From Spirochaetia bacterium (lineage in GTDB: Bacteria; Spirochaetota; UBA4802; UBA5550), in the NCBI GenBank assembly GCA_009885955.1, contig VFJS01000042.1:68623-132622 (forward strand): 64,000 nt of DNA. The letters run 5' to 3'. A model generated the notes under the pieces. That model was not told the DNA's origin. It made no database searches and saw nothing but the letters and a program-made list of their open reading frames with translations. Shown here piece by piece: positions 9,217-17,708 of this stretch. The translations under genes and the position numbers were made by a program. The stretch's first letter is position 1. The number at the start of each line of letters is the position of its first letter.

Positions 9217-9636
9217 TCAGGGCTCTATCAGCTCAAACCTGAACTGTTCTTCAAAATGAATGCCCCTAACTATAATCCTTATATAATCTGCCAGATCATC
9301 GTTCTCAAGAATAGAGAGTACATCGGGTATGATCTCATTTTCACCAAAGTCCAGGCTTTTCTCGCCGTCCAGCATTATGGTTGTATATCTGCTCGTGAGA
9401 TAGGACCTTGATTTTGCCATATCCTCATTCTCCCATCTCCTGCAGTTTGTAAGACCTTTGCCGTTTACCCATTCTACGACACCATGGTTATTGGACAGGA
9501 ACATCATTTCAATGACCTTCCCGTCGAAATCTGTTTTTATAACCAGGGACCTGTCCACATAGTCCTTCCGGAGATAGGTTGACAATACAATTTTTTTTCC
9601 GTAATCTCCGTCTGTTATTTTCGCCCTGATTGTCAT
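9217..9636 (-). CDS. Hypothetical cytoplasmic protein
   Basis: A 139-residue protein without a recognised domain, signal peptide or membrane segment. It opens MTIRAKITDGDYGKKIVLST and has strand-rich stretches such as YTTIMLDGEKSLDFGENEI. The frame is open upstream to 9759, but that would overlap the zinc-ribbon gene by 92 bases. ATG at 9636, preceded by GGAAA, fits better: it sits just past the zinc-ribbon stop. The two are probably translated as a pair. Confidence 0.55.
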   Translation of the reverse strand: MTIRAKITDGDYGKKIVLSTYLRKDYVDRSLVIKTDFDGKVIEMMFLSNNHGVVEWVNGKGLTNCRRWENEDMAKSRSYLTSRYTTIMLDGEKSLDFGENEIIPDVLSILENDDLADYIRIIVRGIHFEEQFRFELIEP

Positions 9637-9667
9637 GAATTCAATTTCCAGAAAAACTATCCTACTG

Positions 9668-9856
9668 TCAATCGATCTCTGCGCCGCAGTGAGGGCATGC
9701 TGAGAAGAACTCGTCATCTGAAGATTCCCCATCCCGGTAAATGGATTCACATTCATCACACATCACAAATCCTTTCCCGCATTTTTTGCAATTTATTTTT
9801 TTGAGAACCCCTTCATCACAGAACGGGCATATGATCTCCCTGTTTGTATTTTCCAT
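9668..9856 (-). CDS. Small double zinc-ribbon protein
   Basis: A 62-residue protein with four CxxC pairs: CPFC, CKKCG, CDEC and CPHCG, enough for two zinc knuckles. The acidic linker YRDGESSDDEFF separates the last two. It is the upstream partner of the hypothetical gene at 9217-9636. Proteins of this kind usually bind a partner protein or nucleic acid; the target here is unknown. Confidence 0.65.
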   Translation of the reverse strand: MENTNREIICPFCDEGVLKKINCKKCGKGFVMCDECESIYRDGESSDDEFFSACPHCGAEID

Positions 9857-9889
9857 GTTTAACCTCTGTATATATCCTGATTTGATTTT

Positions 9890-10396
9890 TCAATAGGGGA
9901 AGAAGGTAATCACCTGCGGCGTCTTTTCATTTAATACCATCCGTACTGATGTGAGGGGCGGGTGCTTTTTATCCCTGCCTTCCCTTCCTCCAAGATACCC
10001 TATTGTCTTCCCTGTATTCCAGGTGTATTCTACTTTCCCGCCCCTTGCGTTGCCCTTAATTGCTCCTGAGCGGATTTTTGCCCACAGCGTGTCCATAAGC
10101 TTAATGATTTCCGTTTTGCTTATGGAAAAAACACCATGCTTAGCCCTCCCGTCCATATCCCTGGCATGTTTCATGATATGCTCAAGCCGTGTGAGGTTTT
10201 CCGGGTCCTTCCCCTTTATGATAAGCCCGCCCCTGGTTTTCCACTGGTTCTTACCGATGCTGATGATTACCCCGGAATTTTCCAGTTCTTTTATTTCAGA
10301 CCCTGTGATAAAATTTTCCCTGGCCCCTGAAATTGATACCATGGAAGCGAGGATGGCTGCAATGAGTGCCGGTCTAAAAATTATTTTTATTATCAT
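9890..10396 (-). CDS. Hypothetical secreted protein
   Basis: A 168-residue protein whose start at 10396 gives a signal peptide (MIIKIIFRPALIAAILASMV, cleavage probably after SGA). The mature part contains MDTLWAKIRSGAIKGNARGG and TWNTGKTIGYLGGREG, with no family I can name. The frame continues upstream into the end of the transketolase gene, but that extension would bury the signal peptide, so the internal ATG is preferred. It probably acts in the periplasm. It is 13 bases downstream of transketolase. Confidence 0.55.
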   Translation of the reverse strand: MIIKIIFRPALIAAILASMVSISGARENFITGSEIKELENSGVIISIGKNQWKTRGGLIIKGKDPENLTRLEHIMKHARDMDGRAKHGVFSISKTEIIKLMDTLWAKIRSGAIKGNARGGKVEYTWNTGKTIGYLGGREGRDKKHPPLTSVRMVLNEKTPQVITFFPY

Positions 10397-10409
10397 TTGG
10401 TTATTCCTT

Positions 10410-12398
10410 TCAACTTTTAGCAGCAATGATCCTGCTGACAATATTTTCCGTGGTGAATCCAAGGTGTTCTGCCAGCACGTTAGCCGGGGCGGACATCCCG
10501 AAATTCTCCATTGTTATGTATACTGCATCCCCGCCCGCATACTTTTCCCAGCCCATTTTTATGCCGGCCTCTACAACGGCATAGCGCATTCCTGCCGGGA
10601 GAATTATTTTCCTGTATTCCTCATCCTGCTTATCAAACAGCTCCCATGAAGGGAAGGAAACAACCCTGGCGCTTATCCCATGGGCCTGAAGTTTTTCCGC
10701 AGCTGCAACCGATATGTGGACCTCCGACCCGGAAGAGAGGATGGTAATGACGGGGCTTTTTTCCGGCTCATGGATTATGTATGCTCCTTTATGGAGTTCA
10801 GCAGCTCCTGATGGGCCGGCTTTCCTGAGTATGGGAAGGTCCTGCCGGGTAAGGGCAAGCATTACCGGGCCGTCGTTTCTGCCGACTGCGGCAAGCCATG
10901 CCTCTTTCGTCTCCTCTCCATCAGCAGGCCGGATGACAACCAGGTTGGGAATCGCCCTTGCAGCTGCAAGGTGTTCCACTGGCTGATGGGTGGGGCCATC
11001 CTCGCCTACGAAGAAGGAATCATGGGTGAAGACATAGATGGTATGGAGCCGCGAAAGCGCTGCTATACGAATCGGGGGCCTCATGTAGTCCATGAATACA
11101 AGGAATGTGGCGGAGAAGGGGATAAACCCTCCGTAATAGGCAATTCCGTTCTGGATGGCCCCCATGGAATGTTCCCTGATCCCGAAATGTATGTTTCTCC
11201 CGATTTTTCGTTTTCCTGTAGATCCGAAACCCTTCACAAAGGTCTTGTTGCTTGGCGCAAGGTCCGCGGATCCGCCAATGAAGCCCGGAAGCTCTTTAAA
11301 TAGCGATTCCAGCACTTTGCCGCTGGCGCTCCTGGTTGCGATGGCCTTGGAGGGATCAAAAACGGGAAGCTTCTCCCTGAGAATGGCTATGTCGGGTTTT
11401 GAGAAAAAGGCATCCCATTTTTTTCTGAGGCCGCTCTCCATGGCCTTATCGAATACCGACTTCCACTGGCCGTATTCTTCCCTGTGTAACGCGTTTATCC
11501 CGTTGAATATTTCATATACCCTTTCGTTTACATGAAACTTTTCGATGCAGGCCATGCTGAGATTTTTTTTAGTGGCCGTCACCTCGTCCTCACCCAGCGG
11601 CGCCCCGTGGGACTCTTCGCTCCCTTCCTTGTTGGGGCTCCCCTTTGCGATTTTTGTCTCTGCTATGATCAGTGATGGCCTGGCCCTCTCCATACGCCCG
11701 GCTGCCACACCTCTCTCAATTGCATCAAAGTCGTGGCCGTTTATTTTCTGGACATGCCATCCAAGGGCGCTGAATTTCATTGCAACATCCTCGGAGAAGG
11801 CGAGGTCGGTGTCTCCTTCTATGGATATGGAATTAGAGTCATAGATGTATATGATGCTGCCCAGGCCAAGGTGGCCTGCAAGGGAAGCCGCTTCAGTTGA
11901 AATCCCTTCCATGATGTCGCCGTCGCTCACGATGGCAAAGATGTTATGGTCAATTATGGCAGCATCGGCGCTGTTGAATTCGGCTGCTGCAAGTTCCCTG
12001 GCAATGGCCATGCCGACGCCATTGGCAAAGCCCTGCCCCAGCGGGCCCGTGGTTGTCTCCACTCCGGGTGTGTGGCCGAATTCGGGATGGCCCGGGGTGA
12101 TGCTTTTGAATTGCCTGAAATTTTTCAGATCCTCCATTGACACTGCGTATCCTGTCAGGTGGAGCATGGAGTAGAGCAGCATTGAGCCGTGGCCAGCTGA
12201 TAGGATAAACCTGTCCCTGTTTGCCCACTTCGGATCTGCGGAATTGTGGCGCAGTACCTTTGTCCATAATACCGCAGCTATATCGGAACATCCCATGGGG
12301 AGGCCCGGGTGGCCGGAATTTGCCTTCTGCACTGCGTCCATGGAGATGCATTTTATTGTGTTTGAAATAAGGGTGAGGTCATCCTTGCTGATTTTCAT
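10410..12398 (-). CDS. tkt: Transketolase
   Basis: A full-length 662-residue enzyme. [12 protein letters not shown] is the transketolase N-terminal signature, [20 protein letters not shown] begins the thiamine-diphosphate site that ends in [10 protein letters not shown], and [16 protein letters not shown] carries the second-half signature. It moves two-carbon units between sugar phosphates in the non-oxidative pentose phosphate pathway. The ATG at 12398 is preceded by CGGGAGAAATTC. No transaldolase or other pathway gene is adjacent. Confidence 0.97.
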   Translation of the reverse strand: MKISKDDLTLISNTIKCISMDAVQKANSGHPGLPMGCSDIAAVLWTKVLRHNSADPKWANRDRFILSAGHGSMLLYSMLHLTGYAVSMEDLKNFRQFKSITPGHPEFGHTPGVETTTGPLGQGFANGVGMAIARELAAAEFNSADAAIIDHNIFAIVSDGDIMEGISTEAASLAGHLGLGSIIYIYDSNSISIEGDTDLAFSEDVAMKFSALGWHVQKINGHDFDAIERGVAAGRMERARPSLIIAETKIAKGSPNKEGSEESHGAPLGEDEVTATKKNLSMACIEKFHVNERVYEIFNGINALHREEYGQWKSVFDKAMESGLRKKWDAFFSKPDIAILREKLPVFDPSKAIATRSASGKVLESLFKELPGFIGGSADLAPSNKTFVKGFGSTGKRKIGRNIHFGIREHSMGAIQNGIAYYGGFIPFSATFLVFMDYMRPPIRIAALSRLHTIYVFTHDSFFVGEDGPTHQPVEHLAAARAIPNLVVIRPADGEETKEAWLAAVGRNDGPVMLALTRQDLPILRKAGPSGAAELHKGAYIIHEPEKSPVITILSSGSEVHISVAAAEKLQAHGISARVVSFPSWELFDKQDEEYRKIILPAGMRYAVVEAGIKMGWEKYAGGDAVYITMENFGMSAPANVLAEHLGFTTENIVSRIIAAKS

Positions 12399-12660
12399 GA
12401 ATTTCTCCCGATTTTGATTTTAAATGTATGCCCAATCCTGTGATATGTATTATCTTATAGAATCATCTTTTTATCATATAATATAAAAATACAACTATTT
12501 TTTCAATAGTTAAAATATTATGGGATTCGGGGAAAATATGATTTTTTCCCATGATATATTTCCATTGATTTTTTAAATACATTTCACATCCTAATAGTAA
12601 ATAAAAAGTGAGGGTAAATATATTCTTCAGCGTTTTTGAAATTAATTGGAGGCTTCATTT

Positions 12661-12726
12661 ATGAAAAAAATAATGAATAATGTTCATTCAAGACTAAGTA
12701 AGAAAAACATCAGCAGGAAAAATTGA
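12661..12726 (+). other. Very short open frame with a good ribosome site; possible broken gene start
   Basis: TTGGAGGC precedes an ATG that codes 21 basic residues (MKKIMNNVHSRLSKKNISRK) before TGA. It could be a leader peptide, a tiny gene, or the preserved start of the decayed region that follows. The 260 bases between it and transketolase are AT-rich with no other feature seen. Confidence 0.25.
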
Positions 12727-13467
12727 GAAAAGAGGTATGCGGATTCAACAGTTACCGGACCACGGGGCTCGGTGTAGATTTTAATGCTGCCCTATGCGTA
12801 AAAAAAGTTACTATCACGATCCTCATGGTGGAACGGGGGATAAAATTTGACGATACCTGCATATCGGAAACAAGTCTTTTGGGGGATATATATGGGGGGC
12901 GGAGGGAGGCCCAGCGATGCATATCACCGTCGATTTTCATTATTCCGGCGGGAGCCTGTCGGGCATGGAACCGGCCTTTCCCGAGGACGACCGGACCCGG
13001 TACAAAAATTTCCAGGCCTTCATGATTTTCCACACGGGAGCAGTTAATCTCCCTGTTTCCTATGTGACAGCCCCATCGGACCATCTCTTCGATTTCCGGG
13101 TTGCCCGGTACCCCGCACTCTACCGCATGAAGGTCCCTGATGACAATAAATCCCTGTGCCACAGGGTAACTTACGATGCTGAACTTCCCCTCTATTTTCG
13201 CCATGGATCCAAGGGGGGGGCTCCCTTCGGGATAGGCGATTCATTATATCCTCATCACGGGAAGCACATGGAAGGGGGAGGTTGATGTTCTTAAAATCCT
13301 TGTGGCCGCGGCGCACTATACATGCGTAGATTTAATTGCAACGGACCGGTTGGTTTCCGGGAGTTGCAGGGAAGACGGGAAGTGGTTTCACGAGGCAAGA
13401 AACCGTAAGCTGGAAAAGGACGTTGCGCTTGTGCTGAGAGTCAAGGGGAGAGAAGGGTTAATGCAGT
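12723..13467. pseudogene. Decayed or unassignable coding remnant
   Basis: This stretch is richer in G+C than its flanks and looks formerly coding, but no single frame holds. On plus, 12917-13285 (122 codons, GGAGGGAGG before its ATG) and 13278-13467 (frame with LKILVAAAHYTCVDLIA and KLEKDVALVLRVKG) run in different phases. On minus, 12752-13204 (150 codons) is also open. An eight-base G run near 13213 is a plausible frameshift point. I recognise no family on either strand, so the direction is undecided. Confidence 0.25.
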
Positions 13468-13550
13468 GACTGAAAAAATTGATCATGGTGACATTGAATA
13501 CGAATAAATAAATTATGCCGGGGGCTCATTTGATTCATGTTATTTTTTTT

Positions 13551-13755
13551 GTAACTACTCAGCTAAAAATAATTGCTCACGGATTTATGCGGATATTCAC
13601 GGATTTTTTTTAATATCATTATCAGAAACTTATTCTCATTTTAGGTTTATTTTTTTAATACAATAATACATTTCATTATTATCTCATTTTTATCAGTGTT
13701 TATCAGTGCTGATCTGTGAGCAAATTTTTTTTCACTTTTCTGACTGAGTAGTTAC
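13551..13755. repeat. 205-bp MITE-like element with 12-bp terminal inverted repeats
   Basis: GTAACTACTCAG (13551-13562) is matched exactly in inverted form by CTGAGTAGTTAC (13744-13755). Inside, TGCTCACGGAT (from 13574) with repeated CACGGAT units faces ATCTGTGAGCAAA (from 13712) with repeated ATCAGTG units, so inner arrays are also inverted. No gene fits inside. The inner sequence is related to the element at 17456-17683. It lies about 115 bases before the TPR gene. Confidence 0.65.
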
Positions 13756-13869
13756 ATTTTATTTTTTGCCCTGGATATAATTCAATTGACAATGTGATTG
13801 ATTAATTTGATAATACAGAAAATTATCATTGAAAGATATGATGAATAGAATTTATAGAAGGAGGAATAA

Positions 13870-14841
13870 ATGAAATCAAAGAGAATAATGAAATCAGCGG
13901 GATATATAAGCCTGGTATCCCTCATCGTTTGTGCGACAATACTTCTGGCCGATGTGGACCGGTATCTGCGCCATGCCAGGTCGCAGTATGAACAGAAAAA
14001 TTTTATCACTGCCAGCCAGAGCTATCTGAAGGCGATTCAATCGGCAAAGGGCGAATTTACTTCTGCCGATTTCTATCAGCTTGCAATTTCATTGAAAGAA
14101 ACAAAAAAATTCAGTGAAGCCATTCCCTATTTTGAAACGGCTATCATGAAAAACCATGAAAAAAGTTCTGCAATACTATTTGAAATTGCCTGTATGTACA
14201 GCCTTGTAAAAAATGAAAAAATGGGGCAGAAATATCTCCGCCTTGCGGTGAACCATGATTCGAGTCAGTTAAAAAATCTTTCCGGGGAAAAGAACCTGGA
14301 ATTTCTCCGTTCACAGCAGGGCTGGGCCGGCTTCCAGGAAAGCCTGAAATCAATATCAGCAAAGAATTTTATCAACGATGATATATACAGCATCCTCTCA
14401 TTTGCCGGAAAAGATAAAGGGAATGAAATGAACACATGGCTATGCTCAAACGGCAGGGCGGTTCAGACCAGGAAACTGGGTTCATGCAATAAAGGTTTTG
14501 TCATGGGGAAATGGGAGCTCTTCATGGGCCGGCTGAATTTTACCTATGACAAAGAGTGTGTTTACCAGGGCATTGGCAACAAGACAAAATCCACAGGCAC
14601 AGGGGATTCAATGACATGCGACGGGTTTGATTATCAACACTATATGCCCAGGTGCGGAGGAAGTTCTGAGGTACTGTACCTCGCTGCCCATACAATTGCA
14701 GATGCACGAGGCGGGGAAAAACCTGAAGTGGGTCTTTTTAACACAAAATTCAATGTCCAGTTCAAGCCCATGGCCAAAGACCCGAAACAGTGCGATCCGA
14801 ATTTTAAACCTGAAAAAATTGAAGACATGAAGGTGGAATAG
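13870..14841 (+). CDS. Secreted TPR-repeat protein with a cysteine-containing C-terminal domain
   Basis: A 323-residue protein with an N-terminal signal peptide (IMKSAGYISLVSLIVCATIL, cleavage near LLADVD). Residues about 30-135 carry two to three tetratricopeptide repeats (ARSQYEQKNFITASQSYLKA, ISLKETKKFSEAIPYFETA). A C-terminal domain of about 150 residues contains several cysteines (WLCSNG, GSCNKG, KECVYQG, MTCDGF, MPRCGG, KQCDPN), fitting a disulfide-bonded periplasmic or surface domain I do not recognise. GGAGGAATAA precedes the ATG. It converges on the response regulator gene. Confidence 0.7.
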   Translation: MKSKRIMKSAGYISLVSLIVCATILLADVDRYLRHARSQYEQKNFITASQSYLKAIQSAKGEFTSADFYQLAISLKETKKFSEAIPYFETAIMKNHEKSSAILFEIACMYSLVKNEKMGQKYLRLAVNHDSSQLKNLSGEKNLEFLRSQQGWAGFQESLKSISAKNFINDDIYSILSFAGKDKGNEMNTWLCSNGRAVQTRKLGSCNKGFVMGKWELFMGRLNFTYDKECVYQGIGNKTKSTGTGDSMTCDGFDYQHYMPRCGGSSEVLYLAAHTIADARGGEKPEVGLFNTKFNVQFKPMAKDPKQCDPNFKPEKIEDMKVE

Positions 14842-14867
14842 GTTTTATGAAATACTCTCCGGCTGTA

Positions 14868-15416
14868 TCAGATTGAGGTTCCGTCGGGGAGGATGGTAAC
14901 TGGTACCTCATCTCCGGCGATTCTTTTCTTTCTGATAATGCACTCTTTGTAATCATCGCCACTGCAGTATTTTTGCGCATAGAACCTGTCTATTGTTCCG
15001 CTTTTGATTTTTTTGTAAACGGTGCAGATGTTCAGGTATTCACATTCAGGGCCGCTCTCTCCCAGTACCCTTGCTATAACCTGGAGCATTTTGTTTATTT
15101 CAAAGGGCTTAATAATGTAATTTTTTGCCCCGGCCTTTATGGCTTCCATTATCCTCTCTTTATTATCCGCTCCGGTGACCATGATTATTCTGGCATCGGG
15201 GTTGTTCGAAAGAATGCTCTTCAGCACGTCTATGCCGTTCAGCACCGGCATCTCAATGTCCAGTGTCAGCAGGTCGGGCTTCAGCTTGTTATATGCCTCA
15301 ATAGCCTCTACTCCATTTGTGGCCTCTGTCAGCACGGTATGCCTGTTCTGGGTCAGTATCATATTCAACTTTTTTCTTACTACCGTAGAATCATCTGCTA
15401 TAACAATGTTAGCCAC
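14868..15416 (-). CDS. CheY-like response regulator with a C-terminal four-cysteine motif
   Basis: With the GTG start at 15416 the protein has 182 residues. The receiver domain (1-120) has the acidic pair in VIADD, phospho-acceptor Asp53 in LTLDIEMP, Thr81 in VTGA and Lys103 in IIKP. After it come Cys125, Cys131, Cys151 and Cys159 (CEYLNIC, KYCSGD, ECIIRKKR), a motif seen after other bacterial signalling domains and possibly a metal or redox site. AGGAGGT (15421-15427) sits four bases before the GTG, deciding the start over the ATG at 15464. Its promoter faces that of the carboxylase operon. Confidence 0.85.
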   Translation of the reverse strand: MANIVIADDSTVVRKKLNMILTQNRHTVLTEATNGVEAIEAYNKLKPDLLTLDIEMPVLNGIDVLKSILSNNPDARIIMVTGADNKERIMEAIKAGAKNYIIKPFEINKMLQVIARVLGESGPECEYLNICTVYKKIKSGTIDRFYAQKYCSGDDYKECIIRKKRIAGDEVPVTILPDGTSI

Positions 15417-15529
15417 CGGTACCTCCTGATATGCCTCGATGCGTGATATAGTATCACTGCTCATTCATATCACTGTCGCTTATAAAAGAAGTCTATATTT
15501 TATATCTCTTTTCCGGATATCATTTATTG

Positions 15530-15559
15530 ATTATAGGATGATTGTTTGTTTATTGTCAA
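15530..15559 (-). promoter_or_regulatory. Promoter of the response regulator gene
   Basis: On the minus strand TTGACA (15559-15554) is followed after 18 bases by TATAAT (15535-15530), a consensus sigma-70 promoter. Its -35 box lies in the left arm of a 16-base inverted repeat (15554-15569 and 15653-15668). Confidence 0.8.
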
Positions 15560-15662
15560 GTCAATATTTGAAACCATTACTGCTAAACGCAACTCATAAA
15601 AAATAAAAAGGAAAGCATTCAGTACATGATAACGTAAAAATTTTAATCCTTGAAATATTGAC

Positions 15663-15691
15663 TTGACATTACGTCATGCTTTCGATATATT
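15663..15691 (+). promoter_or_regulatory. Promoter of the carboxylase/acyl-CoA dehydrogenase operon
   Basis: TTGACA (15663-15668), a 17-base spacer and TATATT (15686-15691) give a near-consensus sigma-70 promoter about 100 bases before the carboxyltransferase ATG. The -35 lies in the right arm of the inverted repeat that also holds the -35 of the divergent promoter, so one regulator could see both. Confidence 0.8.
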
Positions 15692-15794
15692 TTAATAAAA
15701 ATCAATAAACTGGATAGATATCCAATATAACTGTCATGACTGAAAAGAGAATGCATAATTCCATAAATATTTCTAACCGGAGGGCATTACTGCA

Positions 15795-17411
15795 ATGAAC
15801 AGGTATGAAACGGGGATCGACATTAACTCCGGAGAGTATAAAGAAAACTATCGGGCAATGGAACTCCTGGTTGAAGAGATGAAAAGGGAGATGAAAAAGG
15901 CAAGGGAGGACAGGCCGGAAAAGGCCCGACTGAGACTTGCCGGACAGGGGAAACTCCAGGCCCTTAAAAAGCTTGAACTCCTGCTGGACAGGAACACCCC
16001 GTTCCTTGACATAGCGCCAATGGCCGCAAGGGGGATGTACGGCGGCGATGTGCACGGCGCCGGCATGATTGCCGGCATCGGTGTCGTGGAGGGGAGGGAG
16101 GTGATGATAAATGCCAGCGATGCCACCATCAAGGGGGGCTCCATATACCCCATGGGTGTGAAGAAAACCCTCCGCCTCCAGGCCATCGCCATGGAGAACC
16201 GCCTGCCGATCATAAATTTACTCGATTCCGCAGGCGCATACCTCCCCCTGCAGTCGGAGCTCTTTCCCGATTCCGATGACGGAGGAAGGATTTTCTATAA
16301 CCAGGCAATCATGTCAAAGATGGGGATACCTCAGATAACAGCTGTTATGGGGCTCTGCACCGCCGGCGGGGCCTACATCCCGGCCATGTCCGACGAAGTG
16401 GTGCACGTGAAGGGTCACGGGGCCATCTTCCTCGGGGGGCCGCCTCTTGTGAAAGCGGCAACGGGGGAAGAAGTTTCGGCAGAGGAGCTCGGCGGGGCCG
16501 ATGTGCACTGCATGGAATCAGGGGTTTCGGACTATATTGCCGATGATGATGCCCATGCCGTATCCATCATCAGGAAGATAGTGAAGAACCTCCCGGCCGG
16601 CGAAAAATACAGGTTAACCATGAAGGACCCTGCTCCTCCGGTATATGATGCCATGGAGATATACGGCATAGTCAACCGGAGAATAAGCGTCCCCTATGAG
16701 GTGCGGGAGGTCATCGCGCGTATCGTTGACGGGAGTGAGTTCCTTGAGTTCAAGGAGCTTTACGGGAGCACCCTGGTCTGCGCCTGGGCATACATCCACG
16801 GCTATCCGGTGGGGATCCTGGCAAATAACGGGATCCTGTTTTCTGAAAGCTCCCTGAAGGGTGCCCAGTTCATCCAGCTCTGCGATAAGCGTAAGATACC
16901 ACTCGTATTTCTCCAGAACATCAGCGGCTTCATCATCGGCCGTGAATACGAAAGGACCGGGATCACGAAAAACGGCCACAAGCTCATCAATGCAGTGTCC
17001 ACGGCCACGGTGCCCAAATTCACCATCATGACCGGCGCATCCTTCGGCGCAGGGAACTACGGAATGTGCGGCAGGGGCTATTCACCCAGGTTCCTCTGGA
17101 CATGGCCCAATGCCGAGATAGGCGTCATGGGGGGCGAGCAGGCTGCAGGTGTGCTGGTGACCATAAAAAACGACCAGCTGAAAAAAGAGGGGAAACCTGC
17201 CCTGAGCGAAGAGGAGGCCGACGCAATCAGGGGCCCCATAATCGCCGCTGCGAAAAAGGAGGGCGACGCCTTTTACAGCACGGCAAACCTCTGGGACGAC
17301 GGTATCATCGACCCTGCATCCACCAGGGATGTCCTGGGGCTCTGCATATCGGCCTCGCTCAATGCCCCCATACGGGATGACGTTTTCGGCTACGGCACGT
17401 TCAGAATGTAG
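15795..17411 (+). CDS. Acyl-CoA carboxylase carboxyltransferase subunit (methylcrotonyl-/geranyl-CoA type)
   Basis: A 538-residue carboxyltransferase with the two crotonase-like halves. GRIFYNQAIMSK, GLCTAGGAYIPAMSDE, IFLGGPPLVKAATGE and the final-third SFGAGNYGMCGRGYSPRF and IGVMGGEQAAGV are the blocks of the MCC/GCC beta subunit (LiuB/AtuC), rather than propionyl-CoA carboxylase. It carboxylates the gamma carbon of 3-methylcrotonyl-CoA or geranyl-CoA using carboxybiotin. Which substrate is used cannot be settled from motifs alone. GGAGG lies upstream of the ATG. First gene of the operon running to 25257. Confidence 0.9.
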   Translation: MNRYETGIDINSGEYKENYRAMELLVEEMKREMKKAREDRPEKARLRLAGQGKLQALKKLELLLDRNTPFLDIAPMAARGMYGGDVHGAGMIAGIGVVEGREVMINASDATIKGGSIYPMGVKKTLRLQAIAMENRLPIINLLDSAGAYLPLQSELFPDSDDGGRIFYNQAIMSKMGIPQITAVMGLCTAGGAYIPAMSDEVVHVKGHGAIFLGGPPLVKAATGEEVSAEELGGADVHCMESGVSDYIADDDAHAVSIIRKIVKNLPAGEKYRLTMKDPAPPVYDAMEIYGIVNRRISVPYEVREVIARIVDGSEFLEFKELYGSTLVCAWAYIHGYPVGILANNGILFSESSLKGAQFIQLCDKRKIPLVFLQNISGFIIGREYERTGITKNGHKLINAVSTATVPKFTIMTGASFGAGNYGMCGRGYSPRFLWTWPNAEIGVMGGEQAAGVLVTIKNDQLKKEGKPALSEEEADAIRGPIIAAAKKEGDAFYSTANLWDDGIIDPASTRDVLGLCISASLNAPIRDDVFGYGTFRM

Positions 17412-17455
17412 GCGAAGTATATAGCGGTTATAATTCAAAAATGAAGAATAATTTA

Positions 17456-17683
17456 GCTCACGGATTTACACGGATAAGAGTGATATAAATAAAATATACA
17501 TATGAAGAATTTATAAAATAGTTAACTCATTCGGGGATGTATTATTGAAAGTGCTTAAAACAAAGGATTAAAAATTGAATTAAACAAAAGAAGTAGGTTT
17601 AACATTGAATTTTAGAATTTAAACAGAAATGAAAAAAAATAACTAAAATAGTTATTAATAAGAAAGAAAAAAAATCCGTGAGC
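17456..17683. repeat. 228-bp inverted-repeat element inside the carboxylase operon
   Basis: GCTCACGGATTT (17456-17467) followed by ACACGGATAA is matched by AAATCCGTGAGC (17672-17683). The middle is AT-rich with no gene. The arms share GCTCACGGAT with the element at 13551-13755. It fills most of the 297-base gap between carboxyltransferase and biotin carboxylase, which in related operons are usually close, and so looks like an insertion. Confidence 0.6.
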
Positions 17684-17708
17684 AAAGACTTTAAGCCAGG
17701 TAGATGTA

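Noticed and set aside
11155-12174. Long open frames on the strand opposite transketolase and other GC-richer genes
   Set aside because: They are mirror frames of strongly conserved genes, without ribosome sites or recognisable domains.
13551-13755. CRISPR-like array in the region of repeated CACGGAT/ATCAGTG units
   Set aside because: Units are short and irregular with no spacers of constant length; paired inverted arrays fit a MITE-like element better.
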